Source: Methyloceanibacter stevinii
GTDB taxonomy: Bacteria > Pseudomonadota > Alphaproteobacteria > Rhizobiales > Methyloligellaceae
Direction of reading: 5' to 3'
Assembly (NCBI RefSeq): GCF_001723355.1
Contig: NZ_LPWE01000014.1
Location: forward strand, 165,141 to 229,140
DNA length: 64,000 nt
Position numbers and translations under genes: made by a program
Shown here: positions 7,557 through 15,099 of the stretch, piece after piece
Numbering within the stretch: position 1 is the first letter of the stretch
How the letters are laid out: each line of letters starts with the position of its first letter
The notes under the pieces: generated by a model
Told to the model about the DNA's origin: nothing
Seen by the model: only the letters and a program-made list of their open reading frames with translations
The model's database searches: none

Positions 7557-8215
7557 CGATTGTCCATCACCCCGATACCGCGACCTTGGTGAGCTACGCC
7601 GCGGGCAGTCTCGATGAGGGATTTGCGACCTTGGTCGCGGCCCATATCGCCACATGTGACGCCTGCCGCGCAGCACTGCGCGAGATCGAAGATGTCGGCG
7701 GCGCGGTACTGGAGAGTGTCGAAGCATCGCCCATGAGCCCCGCCTCACTCGATCGGGCCCTCAGTCTTCTCGACGATCACGCCGACGCGCCAGCGGAACG
7801 CACCAAACCTCGGCCGAAGGATACGCGGCCGGGAGTCCCCGGCCCGCTCGCGCGGCTGCTCAAAGGCGGCCTAGACGACATTGTATGGAAGAAGGTCGCG
7901 CCGGGTGTCTCCAAGCATGTCCTTCCCGTCTCCAAGACGGCGCGCAGCACGCTGACCCTGTTGCGGATCGCGCCTGGAACCAAGATCCCGGACCACGGCC
8001 ATGGCGGCATGGAATTGACTCTCGTTCTCGAGGGTTCCTACCGCGATGTGTTCGGGCGGTTCGGACCGGGCGACATCGCCGATCTCGACGAACATGCCGA
8101 GCATCAGCCCGTGGTGGACTCGCCGGAGGCCTGCATCTGCCTCGTGGCTACGGAGGCGCCGACGCGCTTCAAAAGCTTTTTCGGCCGGTTGCTGCAGCCC
8201 ATCGTGGGGATCTAG
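7553..8215 (+). CDS. chrR: ChrR family zinc-binding anti-sigma factor with cupin domain
   Basis: The 220-residue protein keeps the complete ChrR ligand set. In the N-terminal anti-sigma domain His6, His31, Cys35 and Cys38 (AAHIATCDAC) correspond exactly to the zinc ligands of Rhodobacter ChrR. In the C-terminal cupin (residues ~110-205) His148, His150, Glu154 and His184 (DHGHGGMELTLVLEG, EHAEHQP) sit seven residues later than in the Rhodobacter protein. ChrR holds RpoE inactive and releases it on singlet oxygen. ATGA overlap with rpoE, and its stop abuts the GTG of the SDR gene. Confidence 0.95.
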   Translation: MTIVHHPDTATLVSYAAGSLDEGFATLVAAHIATCDACRAALREIEDVGGAVLESVEASPMSPASLDRALSLLDDHADAPAERTKPRPKDTRPGVPGPLARLLKGGLDDIVWKKVAPGVSKHVLPVSKTARSTLTLLRIAPGTKIPDHGHGGMELTLVLEGSYRDVFGRFGPGDIADLDEHAEHQPVVDSPEACICLVATEAPTRFKSFFGRLLQPIVGI

Positions 8216-8983
8216 GTGACCGACGCGCCGGCGCTCCCATGGCGCACCGCCTGGATTGTCGGCGCGAGCTCCGGACTTGGCGCCGCGCTCGCGAAGCTCC
8301 TCGATGGACGCGTCGACACCGTGGCCATCTCCGCGCGCTCGGCCGATAGCCTCAACGCCATGCAAGAGGCCTCGCAAACGCTCCTCGCCTATCCTCTCGA
8401 TATTACTGACGCGGACGCCGTGGCGCGCTGCTACCAGGACATCGAGGACAAGGCAGGAAAGATCGATCTCGTAGTTCTTTCCGCCGGCACGTGGGAAATG
8501 GTCGTGCCGCCCGATATCGATCCCGCGGTGTTCAAGAGGTCCATGGACGTCAATTTCATGGGCGTCGTGAATGTCCTGGCGCAAGCCGTCCCCGACATGA
8601 TGCGCCGCCGGGCCGGGCAGATTGCGATCATCTCGTCCGTGGCGGGCTATCGTGGGCTGCCAAAGGCCGCTGCCTACGGGTCGACCAAGGCGGCTCTCAT
8701 CAACCTCGCAGAATCCTTGCACCCAGAACTGGCGGCAAAGGGTGTGACGTTGTCGATTGTCAATCCCGGATTCGTGGACACGCCCATGACTGCCGTGAAC
8801 GACTTTCCGATGCCGTTCCTGATGCCGGTGGACGACGCGGCGCAGCGGCTCCTGCGGGGTCTCGAGCGCAAGGCGTACGAAATCACGTTTCCGCGCCGCT
8901 TCACCTGGGCGATGAAGCTGATGCGGCTGCTGCCGAACGCCGTCTATTTCTGGATCGTGCGGACCTTCATGCTCCGCGAATAG
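8216..8983 (+). CDS. SDR family oxidoreductase of the RpoE regulon
   Basis: The 255-residue protein is a classical short-chain dehydrogenase: GASSGLGAALAKLL nucleotide-binding motif near the N-terminus, NxAG-like LSAGTWE, Ser in IISSVAGYRG, and the YxxxK pair (AYGSTKAA). The C-terminus is hydrophobic (LMRLLPNAVYFWIVRTFML), suggesting membrane association. It starts with GTG directly after the chrR stop, so all three genes form one operon. SDR genes occupy the same place in the RpoE-ChrR regulon of Rhodobacter; the substrate is probably lipid-derived but unknown. Confidence 0.9.
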   Translation: MTDAPALPWRTAWIVGASSGLGAALAKLLDGRVDTVAISARSADSLNAMQEASQTLLAYPLDITDADAVARCYQDIEDKAGKIDLVVLSAGTWEMVVPPDIDPAVFKRSMDVNFMGVVNVLAQAVPDMMRRRAGQIAIISSVAGYRGLPKAAAYGSTKAALINLAESLHPELAAKGVTLSIVNPGFVDTPMTAVNDFPMPFLMPVDDAAQRLLRGLERKAYEITFPRRFTWAMKLMRLLPNAVYFWIVRTFMLRE

Positions 8984-8992
8984 GGGCCGGGT

Positions 8993-10216
8993 TCAGTCGC
9001 GTATCAGGCGATAGAGGCCCACGTCGATCGATCCCTCCAGGAAGCCGGCCTCGCAATACGCAAGGTAATAGAGCCACTTGCGGCGAAACCGCTCGTCGAA
9101 ACCGAGCTCTTCGATTTCGGGCCAGGCCGCCTCGAAGCGCACGCGCCATTCCGCCAGCGTACGTGCATAGGATGGACCGAATGCAAGGACCGGCTCATAG
9201 CGGAAACCGGCGGCCCGGGCCTGCTCGGCGAGGATGCTCTTGGTCGGCAGCATGCCGCCCGGAAAGATATAGCGTTGAATGAAGTCCGGCTGGCGCTGAT
9301 AGGTCTCGAAATGCTCCTCGCCGATCGTGATCGCTTGCAGTGTGGCGATACCTCCCGGCTTGAGACGATCGTGCAGCGTCCGGAAATAGCGCGGCCAATT
9401 CTGTTCCCCGACGGCCTCGATCATCTCGACAGAGACGATCCGGTCGTACTGGCCGGTCACGTCGCGATAGTCTTCCAGGTCGAAGCGCACCTGTTCGTCG
9501 AGCCCTTCGCGTTGGGCGCGAGCCCGGGCGTGGGCCAATTGCTCGTGAGACAAGGTGATGCCGCGCACCGAGACGCCGTGATCGCGGGCGGCGGCAAGCG
9601 CCAAAGCGCCCCAACCAGCGCCGATCTCCAGCATGCTCATGCCGGGCTCCAGACGAAGCGAGTCCAGAATGGCGCGCAGCTTGGCTTTCTGCGCGGCTTC
9701 GAGCGTCGTGGCGCCGTCCTCGTACAGCGCGCTCGAGTAGAGCAGATCCTTGTCGAGCCACGCCTCGAAGAAGGCATTGCCCAAATCGTAGTGCTCGGTG
9801 ATGTTGCGGCGGCTCCCCTGCCGTGTGTTGCGACGCTGAAAGTGCCCAATCCGATCCAAGACACTCGCGCTGAACAAGGAGCGCCCCGAATCGTTGAGCG
9901 CCGCCTGGTTCCGCAACACAAAGCGGAACAGGCCGACAAGATCGGAGCAGTCAACGTCGCCGTCCATGTACGACTCGGCAAAGCCGAGCGCACCCCGCCG
10001 AAACGCCTTTCTCAAGACCCGGTAATTCTTGAGGGTAAGAACGGCGTCATGCGGACGTTCGTTGCCGAAGCGCACGCGCTGACCGTTTGGCAGTACGATC
10101 GAAAGCGAGCCGATGGGCTGCCAAGTCAGCAGACGCCCGCCGATGCCAACGACGAGGCGGGTCAAAAGGTCGAGCGCCAAGGGCGCCCGGCCGGCGGCAA
10201 TCGAAGTGTCCGTCAT
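8993..10216 (-). CDS. Cfa-like SAM-dependent fatty-acyl methyltransferase
   Basis: The 407-residue protein belongs to the cyclopropane-fatty-acyl-phospholipid synthase family, with the SAM motif LEIGAGWGALALAAA and the family end (RFRRKWLYYLAYCEAGF). Compared with E. coli Cfa, two bicarbonate ligands look changed: Cys139 (YSCAYW) is Ser here (LLYSSALYED), and His266 (LLHTIG) aligns with Ile (QAITIGEE), while Glu239 (EMIEAVG) and the active-site Tyr (FGPSYARTL) remain. That points to a methylase that does not close a cyclopropane ring, as for UfaM of furan fatty acid synthesis. It overlaps the DUF1365 gene by four bases (ATGA) and ends 9 bases from the convergent SDR gene. Confidence 0.9.
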   Translation of the reverse strand: MTDTSIAAGRAPLALDLLTRLVVGIGGRLLTWQPIGSLSIVLPNGQRVRFGNERPHDAVLTLKNYRVLRKAFRRGALGFAESYMDGDVDCSDLVGLFRFVLRNQAALNDSGRSLFSASVLDRIGHFQRRNTRQGSRRNITEHYDLGNAFFEAWLDKDLLYSSALYEDGATTLEAAQKAKLRAILDSLRLEPGMSMLEIGAGWGALALAAARDHGVSVRGITLSHEQLAHARARAQREGLDEQVRFDLEDYRDVTGQYDRIVSVEMIEAVGEQNWPRYFRTLHDRLKPGGIATLQAITIGEEHFETYQRQPDFIQRYIFPGGMLPTKSILAEQARAAGFRYEPVLAFGPSYARTLAEWRVRFEAAWPEIEELGFDERFRRKWLYYLAYCEAGFLEGSIDVGLYRLIRD

Positions 10217-10998
10217 TGCTCTCCGTGCTCTCCCGGTACTGGCGAATAGGCGATCGCGGACTTGGGGCGCCGCGGCCGCTCAACGAGCCGCAATCCCTTG
10301 AACCAAAGCTTGAGTGCTTCATAGTGAATGGCGGCCATGACCTTGACCGAAAGCCAGCCGGTTCGTGCCAAGGCAGCCGCGAGTGTTGCGTCGGTCAGTG
10401 CCGTGCGCTCTCCACGGAAGAAGGCCTTCAGCAACGGCCCCTCCTCCGTGTGAAGCGCAATGCCGATCGTGATCTCGTCTTCAAGCGGCGTGACGTGAAA
10501 ACTGTACCGCCCGTCGACGCTGTTGAAGGGCGAGACGTAGAACGTCTTTCCGCAGCTTTGATGCAGCGTTTCGCCGCCGCCGGGCCGCACCGGCACCACG
10601 TAGGTCTGCCGCTCCCCGAACGTGTTGTTCACCTCGTACACGATGAGCGCCGGCGTGCCGGACGCATTCAGGCCGAAATAGACCGTTACCGGGTTGAAGC
10701 CGTAGCCCAGCACGCGCGGATAGCAGAGCATCAGGAAACGCTCGATCCCCGTCACGCCGCTCTGGTCCCCAAGGCCCCGCAGATACACCGCAATGGGCGT
10801 CCCGTCGCCATGATTGGCGTCGTGCAGGCTGCAGACATTGAAGCGATTGTAGGAGAAGAGACGCAAGCGCCGATCGAGATCGGGAAGCTCGTCGCAATCG
10901 ATCAGAAGCGAAAAGACGTGATAGCGGAGCGCATGCTGAACCGGGCGCACACGCTTGTGCACCACGACCCCGTTATAGAGCGCCGACGCAGACATCAT
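10213..10998 (-). CDS. DUF1365 domain protein
   Basis: The 261-residue product (ATG 10998) shows DUF1365 signatures: ALYNGVVVHKRVRPVQHAL at the N-terminus, YHVFSLLIDCDELP, YPRVLGYGFNPVTVYFGLN and FYVSPFNSVDGRYSF. DUF1365 genes almost always sit between an FAD-oxidoreductase gene and a Cfa-like gene, as here, and are thought to act with them in fatty acid modification; the reaction is undefined. It overlaps both neighbours by four bases (ATGA), so the three are translationally coupled. The frame is open upstream to 11082 but that part lies in the neighbour. Confidence 0.9.
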   Translation of the reverse strand: MMSASALYNGVVVHKRVRPVQHALRYHVFSLLIDCDELPDLDRRLRLFSYNRFNVCSLHDANHGDGTPIAVYLRGLGDQSGVTGIERFLMLCYPRVLGYGFNPVTVYFGLNASGTPALIVYEVNNTFGERQTYVVPVRPGGGETLHQSCGKTFYVSPFNSVDGRYSFHVTPLEDEITIGIALHTEEGPLLKAFFRGERTALTDATLAAALARTGWLSVKVMAAIHYEALKLWFKGLRLVERPRRPKSAIAYSPVPGEHGEQ

Positions 10999-12338
10999 TC
11001 CGCCGCCACGAGGGGCACGGTGCCGACAGCGCCTGCATCGTGTGTGATGTGTATGCGGTCCGACTCGCCGGACACCGACCATGGCCGCCGCACGCCGCCG
11101 AGCTGTTCGGCGACCGCGAGCCCGCTCTGCAGCCCGTCCTCATGGAAGCCGTAGCCGAAATAGCTGCCGCAGAACCAGGTACGGTCCTTGCCCTGCATCG
11201 ACCAGAGGCGGCGCTGCGCGGCGATGGCGTGTGCGTCGAACACCGGGTGGTCGTAGTCGACCTCCAAGTCGATCGCCTTGGGGTGAATGTCCCAGGGCGG
11301 GTTCAGGGTCACGAACAGGTCCGTCTTCGTCGGCAGGTTCTGCAAGCTATTCATCCAGTACGAAACGCACAGCTCGGACTCCAAGCCATGCCCGCGTTTG
11401 ATGTAGTTCCAGCTCTGCCAGAGCCGGCGGCGGCGCGGCATGAACCGCGGATCGCGGTGGAGTACCGCATGATTGCGTTCATAGGCGAACATGCCAAGAA
11501 GCTCCTGCTCCTTTGGAGTCGGGACAGCCAGCAATTTTAGCGCTTGATCCGCATGCGTCGCAATCACGACGTGGTCGAACATTCGGACGATGCCTCGCGC
11601 ATCCTCGACGTGGACGCAGGAGCGGGCGCGGCCTATCCGCCGGACCGGGGAGCCGACGGCGGTTTCGAAGTCGCCGTCGTCGAGCAGGCGGTCAACGTAG
11701 TTCTTGCTTCCACCCGCAACGGCCCTCCAAGCAGGGCGGCCGGCCGCCTGCAACATGCCGTGATTGGCGTAGAAGTTGATGAAAGTCGCCGCAGGAAAGT
11801 CCAGCATGCCCGCCATCGGCGTCGACCAGATCGCGGCCCCCATGGGCAGAATATGGTCCTCGATGAAGGCGTCGGAATAGTTCTCGGCCTGCAGGAATGC
11901 GCCCAACGATAGCCCCTCCGGATAGCGTTCCAGCGCGCGTTGCGCCGTGCGGAAGAACCGGAAGAGATCGGAGACGAGGCGCCATTGGCGCGGGTTTGCG
12001 AGATTGGAGAGCTGGCCGAATAGTCCTGGGCCGCTGCCGGCATACTCGAAGGCGCCGTCGTTCGCAGAGACGGCGAAAGTCATCTCGGTGGGCTCGGTGC
12101 GGACACCAAGATGAGCAAAGAGTGCGGTCAGGTTCGGGTAGTTCAGTTCGTTGTAGACGATGAACCCCGTATCGACTGCCACCGGTCCATCCGCAGTCAA
12201 GGCGGTCGTCGTGTGGGTATGGCCGCCGAGCCGATGATCCTGCTCGTACAGGGTGACCTTGTGATGTTTGGAAAGCAGCCAGGCAGCGGAGAGTCCTGAA
12301 ATCCCCGATCCGACAACTGCGATATTGAGAGGAGCCAT
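10995..12338 (-). CDS. FAD-dependent oxidoreductase (UfaD-like)
   Basis: The 447-residue flavoprotein begins with a dinucleotide-binding motif (NIAVVGSGISGLSAAWLLS, then an acidic YEQD end) and GGHTHTTT, and closes with a FAD-contacting GSYFGYGFHEDGLQSGL motif. This subfamily, paired with DUF1365 and Cfa-like proteins, includes the desaturase of the bacterial furan fatty acid pathway (UfaD) and proteins needed for the singlet-oxygen response in Rhodobacter. I infer it oxidises methylated acyl chains on phospholipids. ATG 12338 has GAG-type ribosome binding sequence and lies 29 bases after the -10 of an RpoE-type promoter. Confidence 0.92.
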   Translation of the reverse strand: MAPLNIAVVGSGISGLSAAWLLSKHHKVTLYEQDHRLGGHTHTTTALTADGPVAVDTGFIVYNELNYPNLTALFAHLGVRTEPTEMTFAVSANDGAFEYAGSGPGLFGQLSNLANPRQWRLVSDLFRFFRTAQRALERYPEGLSLGAFLQAENYSDAFIEDHILPMGAAIWSTPMAGMLDFPAATFINFYANHGMLQAAGRPAWRAVAGGSKNYVDRLLDDGDFETAVGSPVRRIGRARSCVHVEDARGIVRMFDHVVIATHADQALKLLAVPTPKEQELLGMFAYERNHAVLHRDPRFMPRRRRLWQSWNYIKRGHGLESELCVSYWMNSLQNLPTKTDLFVTLNPPWDIHPKAIDLEVDYDHPVFDAHAIAAQRRLWSMQGKDRTWFCGSYFGYGFHEDGLQSGLAVAEQLGGVRRPWSVSGESDRIHITHDAGAVGTVPLVAAE

Positions 12339-12367
12339 GGTCACCTTGATTGACGGCAGCACTGGAA

Positions 12368-12397
12368 CCGTTACGGACCGATCGAAAGAATGGATCA
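12368..12397 (-). promoter_or_regulatory. RpoE-type promoter of the lipid-modification operon
   Basis: On the minus strand TGATCC (12397-12392), an 18-base spacer and TAACGG (12373-12368) precede the FAD-oxidoreductase start by 29 bases. The -35 and spacer are the same as upstream of rpoE. Confidence 0.78.
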
Positions 12398-12449
12398 CCT
12401 GCAGGGGGGTAGATTGTGCGACACCGTCTCGGACGCCGCCGCAGGCTCC

Positions 12450-12854
12450 TTATGCGCCGGCAAGCGTCCGCGTGACGCTATAGCCGGCAACGGCGGCCGT
12501 GCCCGTGAGGAACGTGCCCCAGGCGATATCGACAACCGTGACGGTCGGGCTCCAGCCTTGCAGCGTGGCCAGATTGGTCATGTCATAGGTGGCGTAAGCG
12601 AAGAAGCCGAACAGGGCGCCGTAGAGCAACGCCGTTCTCCACGTACCGCCCTGAAGCGCGGGAGCCACCGCGAAGATGACCACACCTGCGATGAAGACCA
12701 AATAGAACCCGACCGCCGCAGCCACATTGAACTTCTCGAGAAGAAGCGGGCCAATCTCCTGCTGGTAGAGAGGCTTGGCGACATATCCCAGCCAGATGAA
12801 GTCAAGCACGAGAAAAGTGAGCGCGGTTGCCACATAGGCAAGAGCATAGGTCAT
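12450..12854 (-). CDS. DUF2177 family membrane protein
   Basis: The 134-residue protein has four predicted membrane helices and the family landmarks LTFLVLDFIWLGYVAKPLYQQEIGPLL, ALLYGALFGFFAYATYDMTNLATLQGW and VDIAWGTFLTG. DUF2177 proteins have no assigned reaction; they recur in RpoE-ChrR regulons, consistent with a job in membrane lipid change. The ATG at 12854 lies 30 bases after an RpoE-type -10 element, and the gene precedes the FAD-oxidoreductase gene on the same strand. Confidence 0.9.
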   Translation of the reverse strand: MTYALAYVATALTFLVLDFIWLGYVAKPLYQQEIGPLLLEKFNVAAAVGFYLVFIAGVVIFAVAPALQGGTWRTALLYGALFGFFAYATYDMTNLATLQGWSPTVTVVDIAWGTFLTGTAAVAGYSVTRTLAGA

Positions 12855-12884
12855 GGAGCGGTCCCGGGGCGTTTGTCCGTATGC

Positions 12885-12914
12885 CCACTACGGAAAGCAC
12901 CCCGATCCGGATCA
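12885..12914 (-). promoter_or_regulatory. RpoE-type promoter of the DUF2177 gene
   Basis: TGATCC (12914-12909, minus strand), 18 bases, TAGTGG (12890-12885), 30 bases before the DUF2177 start. Third site of this type in the cluster. Confidence 0.75.
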
Positions 12915-13109
12915 CTCGTATGGCCCGAACGGCCGGCTCTTCCGAGAACATTGCCGACCCGTTCGGCAAATAGGGCTTCGCTTTCAGTTTCCGTTATGCT
13001 TTGGGCCGATAGGTTGACCGTATGAAACCCGTCCTCGATCGCGCCGAAGCGGAACTCGCCGCTTTAAGGTAGGGGCCGCATCGACACGCTATTCTCTGGG
13101 AGTTGAGCT

Positions 13110-13963
13110 ATGGCGTCTGTTGTCGTCGTCGGCTCCATCAACCTCGACATTGTCGCGAGCGCTTCGCGCCTACCCACGCCCGGCGCAAAAGTAACGGACG
13201 CGCTGCTAACGCATCATCCGGGTGGTGGCGGGGCCAATCAAGCGTTGGCCGCACGCCGTCTTGGCGCGGACGTGTCCCTCATGGGACGCGTGGGCAGCGA
13301 CGCCGAGGCGGATACGGCTTTGGCACTCTTGCGCGAGAACGGGGTCGATCTCGCTGGCGTGGTCGCCGTACCCGACGCCGCAACCGGCGTTGCCCTGATC
13401 GCGGTTGCCGCAAGCGGAGAAAACCAAATCGTCGTGGCGCCCGGAGCGAACCTGCGCCTCATGTCCGAGAGCCTTCAAGTTCCCGCCGTCGATGCCCTCA
13501 TTGGAGAGCACCTGGCGCCTCGGGATGCCGTGGCACGGGCAATAGAGACCTTCGACGGCTTCACATGCGTCACCTTGGCCACCGCCTCCGAGGTCGACGA
13601 GGTTGTGCTGCGGGATGCCGACCTGATCGTCGTCAACGAGTCGGAAGCGGCTTGGTATGGCGACAGCCTCTCGTTACGAGGCGGCATGGTGGCAAAGACA
13701 TCTGGCGCCTCGGGCGCTGCGCTTTATCGCGGGCGTGAACAAGTGGCTCGGGCCGCATCGCCAACGGTGAAGGCCGTCGATACCACCGGTGCGGGGGATG
13801 CTTTCACCGCCGCATTGACCCTCGCTCTGGTCGAGGGGCAGCCATACGCCGAAGCCCTGGCTTTGCCTGTGCCGCCGGTGCGGCAGCAACCCAACGAAAC
13901 GGCGCTCAACCGTCTCTGCCGGCACGAGATGAGGTCGAGCGCCTCCTGAAGGGGAATGACTAG
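13110..13963 (+). CDS. Ribokinase-like PfkB family sugar kinase (frameshifted end)
   Basis: The restored protein has about 284 residues and is a PfkB/ribokinase family kinase: VVGSINLDIVA near the N-terminus, the substrate-site GGGGANQALAARRLGA, and the catalytic anion-hole motif DTTGAGDAF (residues ~225-233). Near 13864 one base appears lost: the uncorrected end is LALPVPPVRQQ, while one extra base gives LAFACAAGAAATQRNGAQPSLPARDEVERLL, the usual ribokinase C-terminus, ending at 13963. The ATP/ribose specificity is not provable from sequence alone. No ribose transporter gene adjoins. Confidence 0.82.
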
Positions 13964-13975
13964 CGCTCGGCCGAT

Positions 13976-15097
13976 CTAGACCATGGTGCCAAGCTTGGCG
14001 CGGAACCGCCGCAACGATATGCCGAACATGACGAGCCCGATCCCCGCGAGCGCGAGGAACTGCGGCCAGACCACATCGAGACCGGCCCCGCGGAAGAGGA
14101 TCGCCTGGGCCGCCAGCACGAAGTGGGTGTTGGGGGCAACGAACATCAGCGTCTGAATCCCTTCAGGCATGCTTTCGCGCGGCGTCACCCCGCCGGAGAG
14201 CATTTGCAGCGGCAACAGGACGAGGATCAGCAGCAGACCGAACTGGGGCATCGAACGCGCAAAGGTCGCGAGCAAAATTCCCAGAGACGTGGTTGCGAAA
14301 AGTTGCAACGCCGCACCCACGAGGAACAAGCTCAGCGAGCCCTGAAGGGGCACGTCGAGCATGCCTTGCACGACGAAGATGAGCGCTACGGCGCAGGCCG
14401 TCAGCACCACGGCGCCCATCGCCCAGACCTTGCTCGCCATGATCTCGAACGGGGTGACGGGCATGACGAGGAGATGCTCGACCGTGCCGTGCTCGCGCTC
14501 GCGAATGAGCGCCGCGCCGGTCAACACGATCGCCAGCATCGTGATGTTGTCGATGATCTCCATGATCGCGCCGAACCAGGATTGGGTCAGCTCCGGATTG
14601 AAGCGGGCCCGCAAGGTTAGCCCGACGGGCGGCTCGTAGGTCTCGCGATAGTGCGCGACGAAGGCGCGCACCTCGTCGCTGACGATCGTATTGACGTAGT
14701 TGCTGCCCGTGAACGCTTGGCTCATGCGCGTGGCATCAACGTTGAGTTGGACGGTGGCGCCGTGCCCCGCCAGTACGTCGCGCTGGAAGTTCGGGGGGAT
14801 ATCGAGCGCGAACGTGTCGAGCCCGGCGTCGAGCCGCGCATCCATCTCGGCATGGGTGATGAGCGCCGGCGTCTTGAAGTACGGCGGGTAGAACGCAGAG
14901 ACGATGCGGTTAGACAGGGGCGAGTGGTCCTCGTCGACGATCGCGATCTGCGCGCGGTGGAGGGTCTCCGGGATGGCCGTGGCCGATGCGTACACGGCGA
15001 GCGTAAAGGCATAGACGATAAGGACCAGCATGCCCCGATCGCGTGCGAGGCTGCGCAGTTCCTTGATGCCGAGAACCCAAATGTGACCCAGCCGCAT
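13976..15097 (-). CDS. ABC-2 type permease (YhhJ-like)
   Basis: The 373-residue membrane protein (ATG 15097) has the ABC-2 plan: one N-terminal span (GMLVLIVYAFTLAVYASA), a large periplasmic domain (residues ~50-180) and five or six C-terminal spans, with REREHGTVEHLLVMPVTPFEIM between spans and LLLILVLLPLQMLSGGVTPRESMP. It lies 2 bases after the fused ABC ATPase-permease gene and is the third gene of a HlyD-(ABC-ABC-permease)-permease operon equivalent to yhiI-rbbA-yhhJ of E. coli. It would form the second half of the membrane channel. Substrate unknown. Confidence 0.9.
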   Translation of the reverse strand: MRLGHIWVLGIKELRSLARDRGMLVLIVYAFTLAVYASATAIPETLHRAQIAIVDEDHSPLSNRIVSAFYPPYFKTPALITHAEMDARLDAGLDTFALDIPPNFQRDVLAGHGATVQLNVDATRMSQAFTGSNYVNTIVSDEVRAFVAHYRETYEPPVGLTLRARFNPELTQSWFGAIMEIIDNITMLAIVLTGAALIREREHGTVEHLLVMPVTPFEIMASKVWAMGAVVLTACAVALIFVVQGMLDVPLQGSLSLFLVGAALQLFATTSLGILLATFARSMPQFGLLLILVLLPLQMLSGGVTPRESMPEGIQTLMFVAPNTHFVLAAQAILFRGAGLDVVWPQFLALAGIGLVMFGISLRRFRAKLGTMV

Positions 15098-15099
15098 AA

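Noticed and set aside
13022..13072. 16-codon frame MKPVLDRAEAELAALR resembling an M20 peptidase N-terminus
   Set aside because: Too short to support; could be a remnant but the match is only a few residues.
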